Below, in pieces: positions 33,597 through 43,176 of a DNA stretch of 64,000 bases; the stretch's first letter is position 1; every line of letters starts with the position of its first letter. This DNA is from CAZGMJ01 sp964526785 (GTDB taxonomy: Bacteria > Planctomycetota > Phycisphaerae > Sedimentisphaerales > Anaerobacaceae). A program made the translations under genes and the position numbers. Location: NCBI GenBank assembly GCA_964526785.1, contig CAZGMJ010000023.1, positions 10,384 to 74,383 of the forward strand, in the 5' to 3' direction. Under the pieces are notes generated by a model. It did not search any database. It was given only the letters and a program-made list of their open reading frames with translations, and was not told where the DNA came from.

Positions 33597-34228
33597 TAAA
33601 CAAGGGCCTTGCTGGGTCGGAAGATACGACTCAGCACTACACAGCGTTGCAGGAACTTGGCGATTGCTATGCATCCGTCGGGGAGTACGAACAAGCCCAG
33701 CAGTGTTATGAGAAGGCGGCCGGTTTGGAGCCGGATGAGCCCTGGCCTTATGTCGGACTCGGTGTTGTGGCGCTACAGAGCGGTCAGGTGGAGGATGCGG
33801 AAATCGCATTTCGTGTGGCATGCCGTCTGGATAGGAAGTGTTCCCGGGCCTATGCGGGATTGGCGATGGTGGCCCAGGAAGAAGAGGATCACAAGAAGGC
33901 CTTCGAGATGTATCTCAAGTGCCTGGAGTTGGATACGGACAACCTCACCGCTCTTCTGGGGCTGTTTCAAGCGTCATGTCAAATGGGTTCCTTCGCTCAG
34001 GTGATTCACTATCTCGAAGTGTATCTGGAGATGCATCCGGGCGATGTCTCGGTGATGTTCTCACTGGCTGCGCTGTATACCCGGGAGGGGCGTTTCGAAC
34101 ACAGCATGGAAATGCTGCAGAGCATACTGGCGCTGGATCCGGAGAACTCCGATGCAGCCAATCTCATGGAGGAGGTCCAGCACAGTCTGGCGGGGAGCCG
34201 GCAGGTGTGCGCTGAAGACCAGACGTGA
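33587..34228 (+). CDS. TPR protein of the glycosyltransferase-fliD cluster
   Basis: 213 residues made of about five to six TPRs (HYTALQELGDCYASVGEYEQAQQCYEKAAGLEPDEPWPYVGLGVVALQSGQVEDAEIAFRVACRLD, and onward to LAALYTREGRFEHSMEMLQSILALDPENSDAANLM). There is no signal peptide and no catalytic domain, so it is a cytoplasmic adaptor. It overlaps the GT2 gene by ten bases and the next gene by four. It may present the acceptor protein to the neighbouring transferases, as an inference from its context. Confidence 0.8.
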   Translation: MDMINKGLAGSEDTTQHYTALQELGDCYASVGEYEQAQQCYEKAAGLEPDEPWPYVGLGVVALQSGQVEDAEIAFRVACRLDRKCSRAYAGLAMVAQEEEDHKKAFEMYLKCLELDTDNLTALLGLFQASCQMGSFAQVIHYLEVYLEMHPGDVSVMFSLAALYTREGRFEHSMEMLQSILALDPENSDAANLMEEVQHSLAGSRQVCAEDQT

Positions 34229-34617
34229 TCGACCGGATTTCGAATTTCAGAAATGCTGCGATGGATACCACACTCGCTCACGAACAAAAAACGACTGACG
34301 CAGAAGCTCGCGCCACTGTGGAAATGCTCAATGAATTGGAGCGGCTGCTGCAAAGACAGTCGGAACAAGCGCGGTCCGGCAACGACCGCGAAATGGAAGC
34401 GCTGGCCGAGCAGGCGGATGTTCTGGTTGGCCGTATGAAGAAAGCCGGCGTGTTCGATGGCGCGGACTTTGCGCGGAGGAAGGACAGGATCGGACGAATG
34501 TACCGTGATTTGCTTCTTGGAACGGAGATGGAGAAGGCCCGGGCCGGCGAACAGTTACGACGCATTCGGGCGGGTAAGAAGACGGTGGCCGCGTATCGGA
34601 GAAATGCACGGACATAA
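34225..34617 (+). CDS. small coiled-coil protein, possible FliT/FlgN-like chaperone
   Basis: 130 residues from GTG overlapping the preceding stop (GTGA); ATG at 34261 is an alternative. It is fully helical and charged (VEMLNELERLLQRQSEQARSGNDREMEALAEQADVLVGRMKKAGVF, then RKDRIGRMYRDLLLGTEMEKARAGEQLRRIRAGKKTVAAYRR). The size, helical hairpin and repeat of 'E-x-L-x-E/Q...G-x3-M-E-A-L' recall FliT and FlgN chaperones. It lies upstream of fliD, the usual client of FliT, with one transferase gene in between. The assignment is tentative. Confidence 0.55.
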   Translation: MIDRISNFRNAAMDTTLAHEQKTTDAEARATVEMLNELERLLQRQSEQARSGNDREMEALAEQADVLVGRMKKAGVFDGADFARRKDRIGRMYRDLLLGTEMEKARAGEQLRRIRAGKKTVAAYRRNART

Positions 34618-34735
34618 CTGAAAGGCAAGACACGACATGGCGTGCGGCCGAGATGGTCGACGCGCCGTGATGATGACTTGGCGAGCCACCGGCTTGTCAG
34701 GCGTTCTTATGCGCTGAAAGGTGCGAAAGGGACTT

Positions 34736-37600
34736 ATGGAACTGGTTCTGATCTTCAGCAAAGACCGGGCGATGCAACTTCACGCGACAATCGAGTCGCT
34801 TTGCCTGCACTGCACGGATTTCGAGCGTGCCGTGACGTCCGTGCTGTACAAGGTCACCGACGACCGCCATGCCCGGCAATATGATATGTTGCAGGAAGCC
34901 TTTTCCGACGTGTCTTTTGTGCAGGAGGTGGATTTCAGGGCTCAGGTACTGGATATAATTGCGAATTTCAGCCACGTACTGTTTCTGGTGGATGACAATC
35001 TGTTTGCCAGGGATTTTCACTTCCTGCGTACTATTGGACATCTGGAGCAACTGCCGGAGGCGGTCGGTTTTTCCCTGCGATTGGGCTTTAATACCGAGTA
35101 CTGCTATGCGCACAATGCCGCCCAGCCACTTCCTTCGTTTATAAGCGTCAGCGACGGCGTGCTGCAATTCGACTGGACCTCGGCGAAATACGATTTTGGT
35201 TATCCGCTGGAGTTATCGAGTTCGGTGTACAGGGTAAGCGACATGCTCGAGCTGTTCAGTACGTTCGCCTTCGACAACCCCAATACGCTGGAGGCGGGTA
35301 TGGCGGCCAGGGCGGAGTCATATGCCGCCTCGAAGCCCAGGTTACTATGCTTCGAACGGTCTGTCACTTTCTGCAATCCAGTAAATGTGGTGCAATCTGC
35401 TTTTGCAAATCGCGCAGGGCGGAACGTTGCCTATACCGCTGACTGTCTGGCCGATGCCTTTGATCGAGGTCGCCGCATCAACGTAGAACGCTATGCGGGT
35501 TTTACGCCGAATGCATGCCATCAGGAAGTTGAGTTGCACTTCAAGAACAACTTGGTTTTTCACCCGGGGGCAACGGTTCACATGCAGGAAGATAATTCGG
35601 CCGATTCAAGACCGTACAATCGGGACCGCCCGCTCTTTTCGGTTGTTATGGCCAATTACAACAACGGCCGGTATATCGGACAGGCCATAGAGTCGGTCCT
35701 GAATCAAACATTCGAGGCGTGGGAACTAATCGTAGTGGATGACGGTTCGAGCGACGACTCGCCGGCGGTGGTGGAGCGGTATGCGAATGATCCTCGCATT
35801 CGTCTGATACGACACGCATCCAATTGCGGATACACGGCGGGCCTCAAGACGGGAATTGCACACGTCCGTTCAGATATCTTCGGCATCCTCGACAGTGATG
35901 ATGTGCTGCGGCCTCGCGCTCTGGACATTATGTACAAGGCCCACGTTGAGCGTCCGCAATGCGGGCTGATATACTCGCAGTTTGCCTATTGCGACGCCGA
36001 TATGCGTGTTGGGAGACCCGGGTTCTGTGGGGAACTAGCCGAAGGCAGCAGCGCGATGGACGCAAATGTCGTCAGCCATTTCAAGACATTCAAGCTGGCG
36101 GATTACCGGAAGAGTTCGGGGTACGACGAACATATCAAATACGCAGAAGATGTGGACATCGTGTACAAAATGGAGGAAGTGACAAAGCTGCACTTTGTCA
36201 ATGAATGTCTGTATCTCTATCGGGAGTTGCCCGAATCGATTTGTCATGATTCGAGCAAGATCAGCATTGCCATTATGTCGCGCGTTAAAGCCCGCATAAA
36301 TGCCCTGAAGAGACGAGCGGCGACAAGAGCCGCAAGACAGGGCCGCGATTTCGATGAGCTCTTCAGCGCTGCCGTGGCCGAAGCAAAAGCAGAGCATACT
36401 GACGTCGCACAATACTTCACTCTGCTTGAGGATATGTACAGCAAAGGCCTGTTTGACGGCTTGCAGCTTCCTGATTGGCCGGACGATCAGTCGGATGAGG
36501 ACAGGCTGCTATGGATCGCGGCCAATGTCGACGTAGACTTCGAAAGATTCGGTCGTGACAGGAAGGGGCACGACAGCGACCAGGCCGGGCCGCTCATCTC
36601 GGTCTATATGGTTACCTACAACTGTCGGCGGTTTATCGGCGAGGCAATCGAGTCGGTGCTCGCACAAACATATCGAAACATCGAACTGCTCGTGGTTGAT
36701 GACGGCAGCACGGACGACACCGCCGATCTTGTGAAGGCCCATACGGACAGCAGAATTCGCTACATTCCAAAAGAGCACAAAAACTTCGCCTCGGGCATGA
36801 ACGAAGCTATTCGGCAGGCCAGGGGAGAGTTTCTGCTTGGCGTGGATGCCGACGATTTCATTGCTGCCGATTACATCGAGCGAATGGCAGCGGTTGCGGC
36901 CGGGCAACCGGACGTCGATTACTTCTACCCCGCCCATCTGATGCTTGTGGATGAGCACGGCCGAAACGCAGGCGGGCAATGGGAATACGCGGACTTCTCA
37001 GATAATCGACTGCTGCCGGCATTCATATTTGCCAACGGCTTCGGCCCCGTACCGAATCCGGGCAGTCTGAAGCGCAGGTCCTTATTCGACAGGGTCGGGT
37101 TGTATGAAGAAGTCGAGACCGTCGAAGATTTCCTTTTCCTGTGCAGAAACGCGCTGAAGATACGGTTCAAACGGATTGATTCGTGCTCGGCATACTTTTA
37201 CAGGAGGCTCGAATCCGGCAACTCACGCAAATTTGAGGCTCGCGACCGGCTTATGGCCGAGGCGCTTAACGACATGGTCTCCATCTACCCCGCAGCGGTG
37301 CTGTGTTCCGATCTGGAGGGCGAAGAGGGCAGCGATGTCTTCATGCGAAGATACTATGCATTTGTGTGCGAAACATTCCGGCGGCATGCTCAAAACGGCG
37401 TCGTGCGCCACCCCGATCAGTATCTTGCGTATGCACGCCTTTACGAACAGAAGGCACGCGATGCGGCAGATGCATCAAATGGCTCGTACCTGTTACTATC
37501 GGACTCCACGAGGATTCGGCCGGTTATGCGCTCCGACTGCCAGGATATTGACAAGCGATTGCCGCCGGCGCAGTTAAGTCATGCCGAAAGCAGGCGATAA
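34736..37600 (+). CDS. multidomain glycosyltransferase with three GT-A-like domains
   Basis: 954 residues from ATG at 34736, with AAAGGGA upstream. Domain 1 (1-290) is GT-A-like and divergent (ELVLIFSKDRAMQLHATIESL, then FLVDDNLFARDF). Domain 2 starts near 298 (FSVVMANYNNGRYIGQAIESVLNQTFEAWELIVVDDGSSDDS, with FGILDSDDVL). Domain 3 starts near 617 (ISVYMVTYNCRRFIGEAIESVLAQTYRNIELLVVDDGSTDDT, with LLGVDADDF). Domains 2 and 3 are both GT2 and resemble each other, which suggests internal duplication. It could add two or three sugars in turn. It lies just before fliD. Confidence 0.88.
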   Translation: MELVLIFSKDRAMQLHATIESLCLHCTDFERAVTSVLYKVTDDRHARQYDMLQEAFSDVSFVQEVDFRAQVLDIIANFSHVLFLVDDNLFARDFHFLRTIGHLEQLPEAVGFSLRLGFNTEYCYAHNAAQPLPSFISVSDGVLQFDWTSAKYDFGYPLELSSSVYRVSDMLELFSTFAFDNPNTLEAGMAARAESYAASKPRLLCFERSVTFCNPVNVVQSAFANRAGRNVAYTADCLADAFDRGRRINVERYAGFTPNACHQEVELHFKNNLVFHPGATVHMQEDNSADSRPYNRDRPLFSVVMANYNNGRYIGQAIESVLNQTFEAWELIVVDDGSSDDSPAVVERYANDPRIRLIRHASNCGYTAGLKTGIAHVRSDIFGILDSDDVLRPRALDIMYKAHVERPQCGLIYSQFAYCDADMRVGRPGFCGELAEGSSAMDANVVSHFKTFKLADYRKSSGYDEHIKYAEDVDIVYKMEEVTKLHFVNECLYLYRELPESICHDSSKISIAIMSRVKARINALKRRAATRAARQGRDFDELFSAAVAEAKAEHTDVAQYFTLLEDMYSKGLFDGLQLPDWPDDQSDEDRLLWIAANVDVDFERFGRDRKGHDSDQAGPLISVYMVTYNCRRFIGEAIESVLAQTYRNIELLVVDDGSTDDTADLVKAHTDSRIRYIPKEHKNFASGMNEAIRQARGEFLLGVDADDFIAADYIERMAAVAAGQPDVDYFYPAHLMLVDEHGRNAGGQWEYADFSDNRLLPAFIFANGFGPVPNPGSLKRRSLFDRVGLYEEVETVEDFLFLCRNALKIRFKRIDSCSAYFYRRLESGNSRKFEARDRLMAEALNDMVSIYPAAVLCSDLEGEEGSDVFMRRYYAFVCETFRRHAQNGVVRHPDQYLAYARLYEQKARDAADASNGSYLLLSDSTRIRPVMRSDCQDIDKRLPPAQLSHAESRR

Positions 37601-37677
37601 TATGCGTGGGGTGTATGGGCACTTTTTGCAGTACTGGAAACAATCGGCCATTGAGCTGTTTGTAAGAAAGGTAGAAT

Positions 37678-40041
37678 ATGCCAAGCATTCAACTGCCGGG
37701 ACTTCAAACCGGTATTGATACCAGCGCGATCATCAGCCAGTTGATGGCGGCAGAGCGCCGCACGATCAATACGCTCGAAGAACGAAAGGGACGTTGGGAT
37801 GAGCGACAAGAGGCGCTGAGCGATATAGAGAGCAAGGTTCGAAGCCTCCGTACCCGGATGCGGTCGTTGTCGAACGCCGATGTGCTCAAGGCGTTCAGTG
37901 TTTCCTCGAGCGATAGCGATATCCTCACCGCTGAGGCGACCAACGATGCGTTCGAGGGCAACCATGCTGTAGAAGTGAGCCAGTTGGCGGCCAGCGAGCG
38001 GTCGGTGCACGTTACCGGCGTGGAGTATGTCGAAGATTACGTCGGGGCGGGCACCTTCATCTATTCCTACAACCATCAGGAAACAAGCGTTACGACGACG
38101 GCCACCACGACCCTCGATGAATTCGTTGAGCTGATTAATAACGACGCGGACAATCCGGGTGTGACGGCGAGCCTGCTCTATTACAACAACAAGTACCATT
38201 TGGTATTGAACGGCGAAGATGCCGGCAGCGACTATCAGATACGTATTAACTCGAGTAGTACCGAAATCTGGCAGGCCGACAGCGAGTTAACTCAGAGCAG
38301 TGAGAAGGCCACGCTTTCGACGAAACTGCTCGATCTCGACCAGTTCAGCGGAACGCTCGAGGGAACGGAAATCATCGAGATCACGGGAACCGATCGCAAT
38401 GGAGTGGCTCTGACTCAGGTTGATCTGAGTATTACGGAGAACACGCGCGTCGAGCACCTTATTGGCGAAATCAATGACGCCTTTGATGGAATCGCCAGAG
38501 CGAAGCTCGAGAACGGCCAAATAGTTCTCACGGACAATGTCGCCGGCGCAAGCGATCTGTCAATCGCTCTGACGTACAACGGCAACGGATCTGCCGCTAC
38601 GTTGTCGCTTCCGACGATGGCGGTTGCCACCGAGGGCGGAGCGACGACGGCCGACCTGGCGAATTTCACCGCAGATGATTTCGTGGAAACCCAGTCGGCG
38701 CGCGATTCGAAGATCAGGGTGGACGGCTATCCGGACGCGAGCGCTACAGCCGAAGTGCAGACGCTTGCGCCCACGAGTGTCGCCACGGCAGGCACGTTCA
38801 CACTTACCTACGGCGGACATACCACCGCGGCAATTGCGTATGACGCATCTGTTGCCGACGTTCAGTCCGCCCTGGAGGCTTTATCGAATGTCAGTGCAGG
38901 GGATATTACCGTTGGCGGGACGGGGCTCGATTCGGCAGGCGCGATGACGTTCACCTTTCTCGACACGGCGGGCGACGTCGATATGATATCGATCGATCCG
39001 ACGAATCTGACGCCTTCGAGTCGGTCCAATTACGTGATGGCCGAGCAGACCAAGGGCAACGACGGCTATATCAGCCGTAGTTCAAATACGGTGGACGACG
39101 TCATTTCGGGTGTTGCTCTGCATTTGCACGACACGACGGACGGTGCAACCGAGCAACTGACGCTCACACGCGATATCCAGTCCGTAAAGGACAAGCTCGA
39201 CGCCATGGTAAGTGCATATAACGATACGGTCGAATACATAAAGGAGAAGACCGGCTACAACGAGATTCTTCAAACCGGCGGCATCCTGATGGGTGATTCG
39301 GTCGTAACGATGATGAAGTACCACTTGCGCGAACCGCTTATCGAGCAGACGGCGGGTTTTGTCGAAGATCTGGATACATTCCTTTCACCGCTCGGCATCG
39401 GTCTTGAACTGGACAAGGACGGGGTGCTGAGCCTGGACACGAATGCGTTCGACGAAGCCATTGCTCAGGACTACAGAGGCGTGTTGGCTGTCATCGGTGC
39501 CGACAAGACCGGCAGCAGCGACAGCAATACGGTGCAATTCTACAGCGCGAGTTCGAATTACACGACTGCAGGTGAATATGATGTGAGCGTGACGGTCAGC
39601 GGCGGAGCGATCACCAGCGCCCGGATCAAACTATCCAGCGAGTCGACGTATCGGGATGCCGATTACAGCGGGAACATCATCACGGGCGACGGCAGTTTCG
39701 ACGAAAACGGCGACCCCGTTTATGCAGAAAACGGACTGCAGTTAAGCGTTGACCTTGGTACGGACGGGACATATACGGCCACGGTTCGAGTCAAGCAGGG
39801 GTTTGCCGGCCGCCTGGAAGATCGGCTGGACGCCATGCTCAAGACGACGGTTGGTTCGCTCGTACTCGATCAGGATCATGTAGAGGACCAGATCGAGGGC
39901 CTGCAGGATAAGATCGAGCAGGAAGAGGAGAGACTGACGAAACGCGAGCAAAGACTGGTTGCGAAGTTCGCCCGGCTGGAGAGGACGCTGGCGCTGTTGC
40001 AGAGTCAGACCGCGGCCGCGGGTGTTCTCAGCGGCATGTGA
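37678..40041 (+). CDS. fliD: filament cap protein FliD with inserted modules
   Basis: 787 residues; the usual length is 400-650. The N-terminus (IQLPGLQTGIDTSAIISQLMAAERRTINTLEERKGRWDERQEALSDIESKVRSLRTRM) and C-terminus (GLQDKIEQEEERLTKREQRLVAKFARLERTLALLQSQTAAAGVLSGM) are canonical coiled-coil ends. Residues about 212-322 form a Flagellin_IN-like module shared with FlgE here. Residues about 355-448 (AEVQTLAPTSVATAGTFTLTYGGHTTAAIAYDASVADVQSALEALSNV...) are a beta-sandwich module seen in tandem in large surface and phage proteins. FliD caps the filament and guides flagellin folding. An AGAAAGG site precedes the ATG. Confidence 0.94.
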   Translation: MPSIQLPGLQTGIDTSAIISQLMAAERRTINTLEERKGRWDERQEALSDIESKVRSLRTRMRSLSNADVLKAFSVSSSDSDILTAEATNDAFEGNHAVEVSQLAASERSVHVTGVEYVEDYVGAGTFIYSYNHQETSVTTTATTTLDEFVELINNDADNPGVTASLLYYNNKYHLVLNGEDAGSDYQIRINSSSTEIWQADSELTQSSEKATLSTKLLDLDQFSGTLEGTEIIEITGTDRNGVALTQVDLSITENTRVEHLIGEINDAFDGIARAKLENGQIVLTDNVAGASDLSIALTYNGNGSAATLSLPTMAVATEGGATTADLANFTADDFVETQSARDSKIRVDGYPDASATAEVQTLAPTSVATAGTFTLTYGGHTTAAIAYDASVADVQSALEALSNVSAGDITVGGTGLDSAGAMTFTFLDTAGDVDMISIDPTNLTPSSRSNYVMAEQTKGNDGYISRSSNTVDDVISGVALHLHDTTDGATEQLTLTRDIQSVKDKLDAMVSAYNDTVEYIKEKTGYNEILQTGGILMGDSVVTMMKYHLREPLIEQTAGFVEDLDTFLSPLGIGLELDKDGVLSLDTNAFDEAIAQDYRGVLAVIGADKTGSSDSNTVQFYSASSNYTTAGEYDVSVTVSGGAITSARIKLSSESTYRDADYSGNIITGDGSFDENGDPVYAENGLQLSVDLGTDGTYTATVRVKQGFAGRLEDRLDAMLKTTVGSLVLDQDHVEDQIEGLQDKIEQEEERLTKREQRLVAKFARLERTLALLQSQTAAAGVLSGM

Positions 40042-40127
40042 TGCACTCAAGATTCTCGTTAATGTGTCGGCGTAGAAATGCCCGTTCGACAGTCGGTGTG
40101 TTTTCGGAGATTGTCTGAGGGTACGCG

Positions 40128-41195
40128 TTAGCGTCTGTTGTGTCGCATGCGATAGATCATCGCCAGGACCTCCGCGACTGCAACATAGAGTGCGTCGGGT
40201 ATGGGTTGGTCCACCTTCACCGTCGAGTAAATCGTTCTGGCCAATTCGGGTCTGCGAATGATCGGAACGCCGTACGCTCGGGCGATCTCACGTATCTTCT
40301 CGGCCAGATGATCCCCTCCTTTGGCAACCAGAACCGGCGCTTCCATTGTCTTGGCGTCGTATCGCAGAGCCACGGCGACATGCGTGGGGTTGACCAGAAC
40401 GACGTTGGCTTTTGGGACTTCCTGCATCACCCGCTGCATCGCCATCTGGTACTGCATTTTGCGAACCTGCCGCTTGACTTCGGCAGGGCTTTCGGATTGT
40501 TTGCGTTCCTCCTTGACCTCCTGCTTGGTCATCATGAGGTCCTTGATATACTTCCATTTCTGGAAGAAGACGTCCGCCAGACTGACAATCAGCAGCGCCA
40601 GACAGATGCGCACCATCAGACCGAGCGTCATTTTGCCGATTACGACCAGTATCTGCAGGGACCATGCCCATCGCAGTGCCGCCAACTGTTCGAGTCGATT
40701 CATCATGTAGAACCACACAATGATGCCGATGAAGAAGAGTTTGGCGATCGCGGTGGCGAGTTTCACCAGAGACTTAAGGTTGACGAGGTTGCCGAATCCG
40801 GCGATGGGATTGATTGTATCGAATTTCAGTTGGATGGCTCCGGGGGCGAAATTCAGTCCGCTGACCATCAGTCCTGCACAGAAGCCGCCGATGCACAGAG
40901 CAATCAGGATGGGAAGTATGGCGACGGTAAAATCGACGATTTTGATATTGATGAAGTGGATAAAGGCCGCACTGTTTCGGAGTACCGATGTATCGCAGGA
41001 CAGGCCCTCTTTGGTCAGCGTAAAGAGCCACTCCATGAGGCTCGATCCGAGAAAGGCCGTCATTGCAACCAGTATGACGATGGAAACGAAAGCCGATAGC
41101 TCCTCACTTTGAGGCACCTGGCCACGGCCGCGAGCCTTGTTCAGCGTGCGTGCTGTTGGCTTTTCAGTTTTTTCGGCTGCAGGTTTGTCCGCCAT
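40128..41195 (-). CDS. flhB: flagellar export switch protein FlhB
   Basis: 355 residues. The N-terminus (KTEKPTARTLNKARGRGQVPQSEELSAF) and four transmembrane helices are those of FlhB. The autocleavage site NPTH is at 269-272 in VVLVNPTHVAVALRYD. Cleavage there switches export from hook to filament substrates together with FliK. It is the last gene of the fliP-fliQ-fliR-flhB set and converges with fliD, with 86 bases between the stops and no clear shared terminator. Confidence 0.97.
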   Translation of the reverse strand: MADKPAAEKTEKPTARTLNKARGRGQVPQSEELSAFVSIVILVAMTAFLGSSLMEWLFTLTKEGLSCDTSVLRNSAAFIHFINIKIVDFTVAILPILIALCIGGFCAGLMVSGLNFAPGAIQLKFDTINPIAGFGNLVNLKSLVKLATAIAKLFFIGIIVWFYMMNRLEQLAALRWAWSLQILVVIGKMTLGLMVRICLALLIVSLADVFFQKWKYIKDLMMTKQEVKEERKQSESPAEVKRQVRKMQYQMAMQRVMQEVPKANVVLVNPTHVAVALRYDAKTMEAPVLVAKGGDHLAEKIREIARAYGVPIIRRPELARTIYSTVKVDQPIPDALYVAVAEVLAMIYRMRHNRR

Positions 41196-41247
41196 CGTAG
41201 TTGCTTATTGTGACTGCTTTATCCACCCGCTGAAAGCGCGTCTGTTG

Positions 41248-42003
41248 TCAAAGAGGCAGGAGTTTTGCCATCATGTCCGCAAATTCGCCCACAAATCCCT
41301 GCAGAAACGGTATGAACAGCAGGGTGACCATCAGTAGTCCGAGTCCGACGCGAAGCGGCAGGCTGATGAAGAGTATATTCATTTCCTGGGCCACTCGCGC
41401 GAGAACCGCCAGTGCAACCATCAGCAGCAAAAAGGCCGCCAGGATCGGAGCGGCCAGGCGAAGCCCGGCGATCATTAGGGTTGATCCCGCTTCGACGACG
41501 CCGCCGACCAAGACCGGTATCGTTGGGGTTGTGCCGGCGGGAAAGGCATCGTAACTGCGAGCGAGAATCAGCAGGAGCAGATGGTGGCCGTTGGCGCTGA
41601 GGAAAAGCAGTATGAAGATCATCTCCATGAACATGCCAAGAGGCTGCGAATTCTCGCCCGTCATAGGGTCGAGGATTTCCGCCATAGTGAGGCCCATCTG
41701 CTGTTCGACGATACGCGCGCCGAATTTTACCGATGCGAAGACTACTGCACAGATCAAGCCGAGGGCCAGACCGTAAATGGCTTCGTTGGATAGCATCAGT
41801 ATTGCCTTGAAAGGGGCGACTTCCGGTTCCCTGATGGGATTCGGCCCCATCATCGCAAAAAAAACGGAGATCAGAACCGTCATCGCCACCTTGATTCTGC
41901 GCGGGAGGCTCCTCCAACTGAAGACCGGCGTGATGAGGAAGAAGGCGGATACACGAGTCAGCACCATCGCAAAACCAAGCAATTTGGCAATCATGAAATC
42001 CAT
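41248..42003 (-). CDS. fliR: flagellar export apparatus protein FliR
   Basis: 251 residues, about the family length of 260, with six hydrophobic segments. The start FMIAKLLGFAMVLTRVSAFFLITPVFSWRSLPRRIKVAMTVLISVFFA and FILLFLSANGHHLLLLILARSYDAFPAG are typical of FliR. It forms the export gate core with FliP and FliQ and initiates rod assembly. It starts three bases after fliQ. Confidence 0.96.
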   Translation of the reverse strand: MDFMIAKLLGFAMVLTRVSAFFLITPVFSWRSLPRRIKVAMTVLISVFFAMMGPNPIREPEVAPFKAILMLSNEAIYGLALGLICAVVFASVKFGARIVEQQMGLTMAEILDPMTGENSQPLGMFMEMIFILLFLSANGHHLLLLILARSYDAFPAGTTPTIPVLVGGVVEAGSTLMIAGLRLAAPILAAFLLLMVALAVLARVAQEMNILFISLPLRVGLGLLMVTLLFIPFLQGFVGEFADMMAKLLPL

Positions 42004-42006
42004 GTG

Positions 42007-42276
42007 CTATCGCCCGACGCTTTGGATGTAGCCGAATATCTCGGTGAAGAAGCGAAGCATGATTTGTAGCATCCATCCGCCGAACAAGAGCGTTACGGCG
42101 CCTACCGCCAGCAGTTTCGGCACGATGGTCAAGGTCATATCTCGTATCGACGTTACGGCCTGAAACAGCGTTACGACAACGCCGACGACCATACACGTCA
42201 GAAGAATTGGTGCGGCCAACAGAAGGCTGGTTTCCAGCGTGTGTCGTGCAAGATAAAGAACGAAACTGGTATCCAT
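42007..42276 (-). CDS. fliQ: flagellar export apparatus protein FliQ
   Basis: 89 residues with two transmembrane helices (about 17-40 and 50-72). ARHTLETSLLLAAPILLTCMVVGVVVTLFQAVTSIRDMTLTIVPKLLAVGAVTLLFGGWM is the FliQ pattern, including the (A/S)-P-x-L-x3-x-V-G(2)-x3-x(2)-Q-A-x-T-x-I motif. It lies between fliP and fliR as usual. Confidence 0.97.
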   Translation of the reverse strand: MDTSFVLYLARHTLETSLLLAAPILLTCMVVGVVVTLFQAVTSIRDMTLTIVPKLLAVGAVTLLFGGWMLQIMLRFFTEIFGYIQSVGR

Positions 42277-42306
42277 AAGCTAAGCTCTCATTCGCATGTG
42301 AACAAT

Positions 42307-43176
42307 CTACTTGAAACCAAGACTGAGGCTTTTCGCGAGCATCCCCCATCCGTCGAGGAGAATGAAAAGGATGAGCTTGAACGGCAGGGAGATCATGACC
42401 GGCGGCAACATCATCATTCCTGCACTGAGCAGCACACTGGCAATCACCATATCAATCAGCAGAAACGGAATAAACAGGAGGCATCCTATTTCGAACGCCG
42501 TGCGAAACTCACTGATGATGAAGGCTGGTACGACCACGTGCAGTCCGAGTTCGGAAGCGTCTTTGGGCCGATCCATTTTGGCCATCTGCACGAACAGCGA
42601 TACATCGGCCTGGCGGCTCTGTCTGAGCATGAACGTCTTTATCGTCTCTGTGGCCCGCGTTCCCGCGGTGGTAAAACTGATCTCGTCTGCAAGGTACGGC
42701 TTCACGCAGACCTCGTTCATTTGTGCGAAAGTCGGCGCCATCGTATACAGCGTCAGGAACAAGGCCAGGCCTATAATGGCGACGGTCGGCGGTATGGTCT
42801 GTGTCGTCAATGCACGACGCACGAATGACAAAACGATAACAATTCGCGTGAACGACGTCATCATGACCAACAGGCTGGGGAGTATTGCCAGGCCTGCGAA
42901 AATGATAACGAGCTTGACCGGCGTGGACCAGTCTTTGCCGTCGTCCTTTTCCGTGGTCGTGGCTTTGTCCACCACCGTCATCAAATCCGCGATGCTTGGC
43001 ACGCTGTTGGGCTGGTTCGCCTGCTGCTGCGTACCGGTTTGCAACGCAGGTATCTCGATCCCGCCGGTCAAATCCTGCGATTGCGCGGACGCATCCGCGT
43101 TGAGCAGCATCACGAAAAGGATGGTGCCCAGGGTCAGACGCTCAAACACTTTCTTATTTACCCAACGTATCTGCAT
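42307..43176 (-). CDS. fliP: flagellar export apparatus protein FliP
   Basis: 289 residues from ATG at 43176; the frame opens four codons earlier with TTG. A cleavable signal peptide is followed by a polar region, then the FliP core. The core has VIIFAGLAILPSLLVMMTSFTRIVIVLSFVRRALTTQTIPPTVAIIGLALFLT, and ends AGMMMLPPVMISLPFKLILFILLDGWGMLAKSL. It forms the export channel entrance in the MS ring. It overlaps fliO by 23 bases. Confidence 0.97.
   Translation of the reverse strand: MQIRWVNKKVFERLTLGTILFVMLLNADASAQSQDLTGGIEIPALQTGTQQQANQPNSVPSIADLMTVVDKATTTEKDDGKDWSTPVKLVIIFAGLAILPSLLVMMTSFTRIVIVLSFVRRALTTQTIPPTVAIIGLALFLTLYTMAPTFAQMNEVCVKPYLADEISFTTAGTRATETIKTFMLRQSRQADVSLFVQMAKMDRPKDASELGLHVVVPAFIISEFRTAFEIGCLLFIPFLLIDMVIASVLLSAGMMMLPPVMISLPFKLILFILLDGWGMLAKSLSLGFK

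Noticed and set aside
37616..37630. TGGGCACTTTTTGCA upstream of fliD as a sigma54 promoter
   Set aside because: The spacing between GG and GC is one base too short for the -24/-12 element, which is strict.
41219..42349. Long minus-strand frame of 376 codons overlapping fliR and fliQ
   Set aside because: It is Arg/His-rich out-of-frame sequence over two well conserved genes, so it is a shadow.
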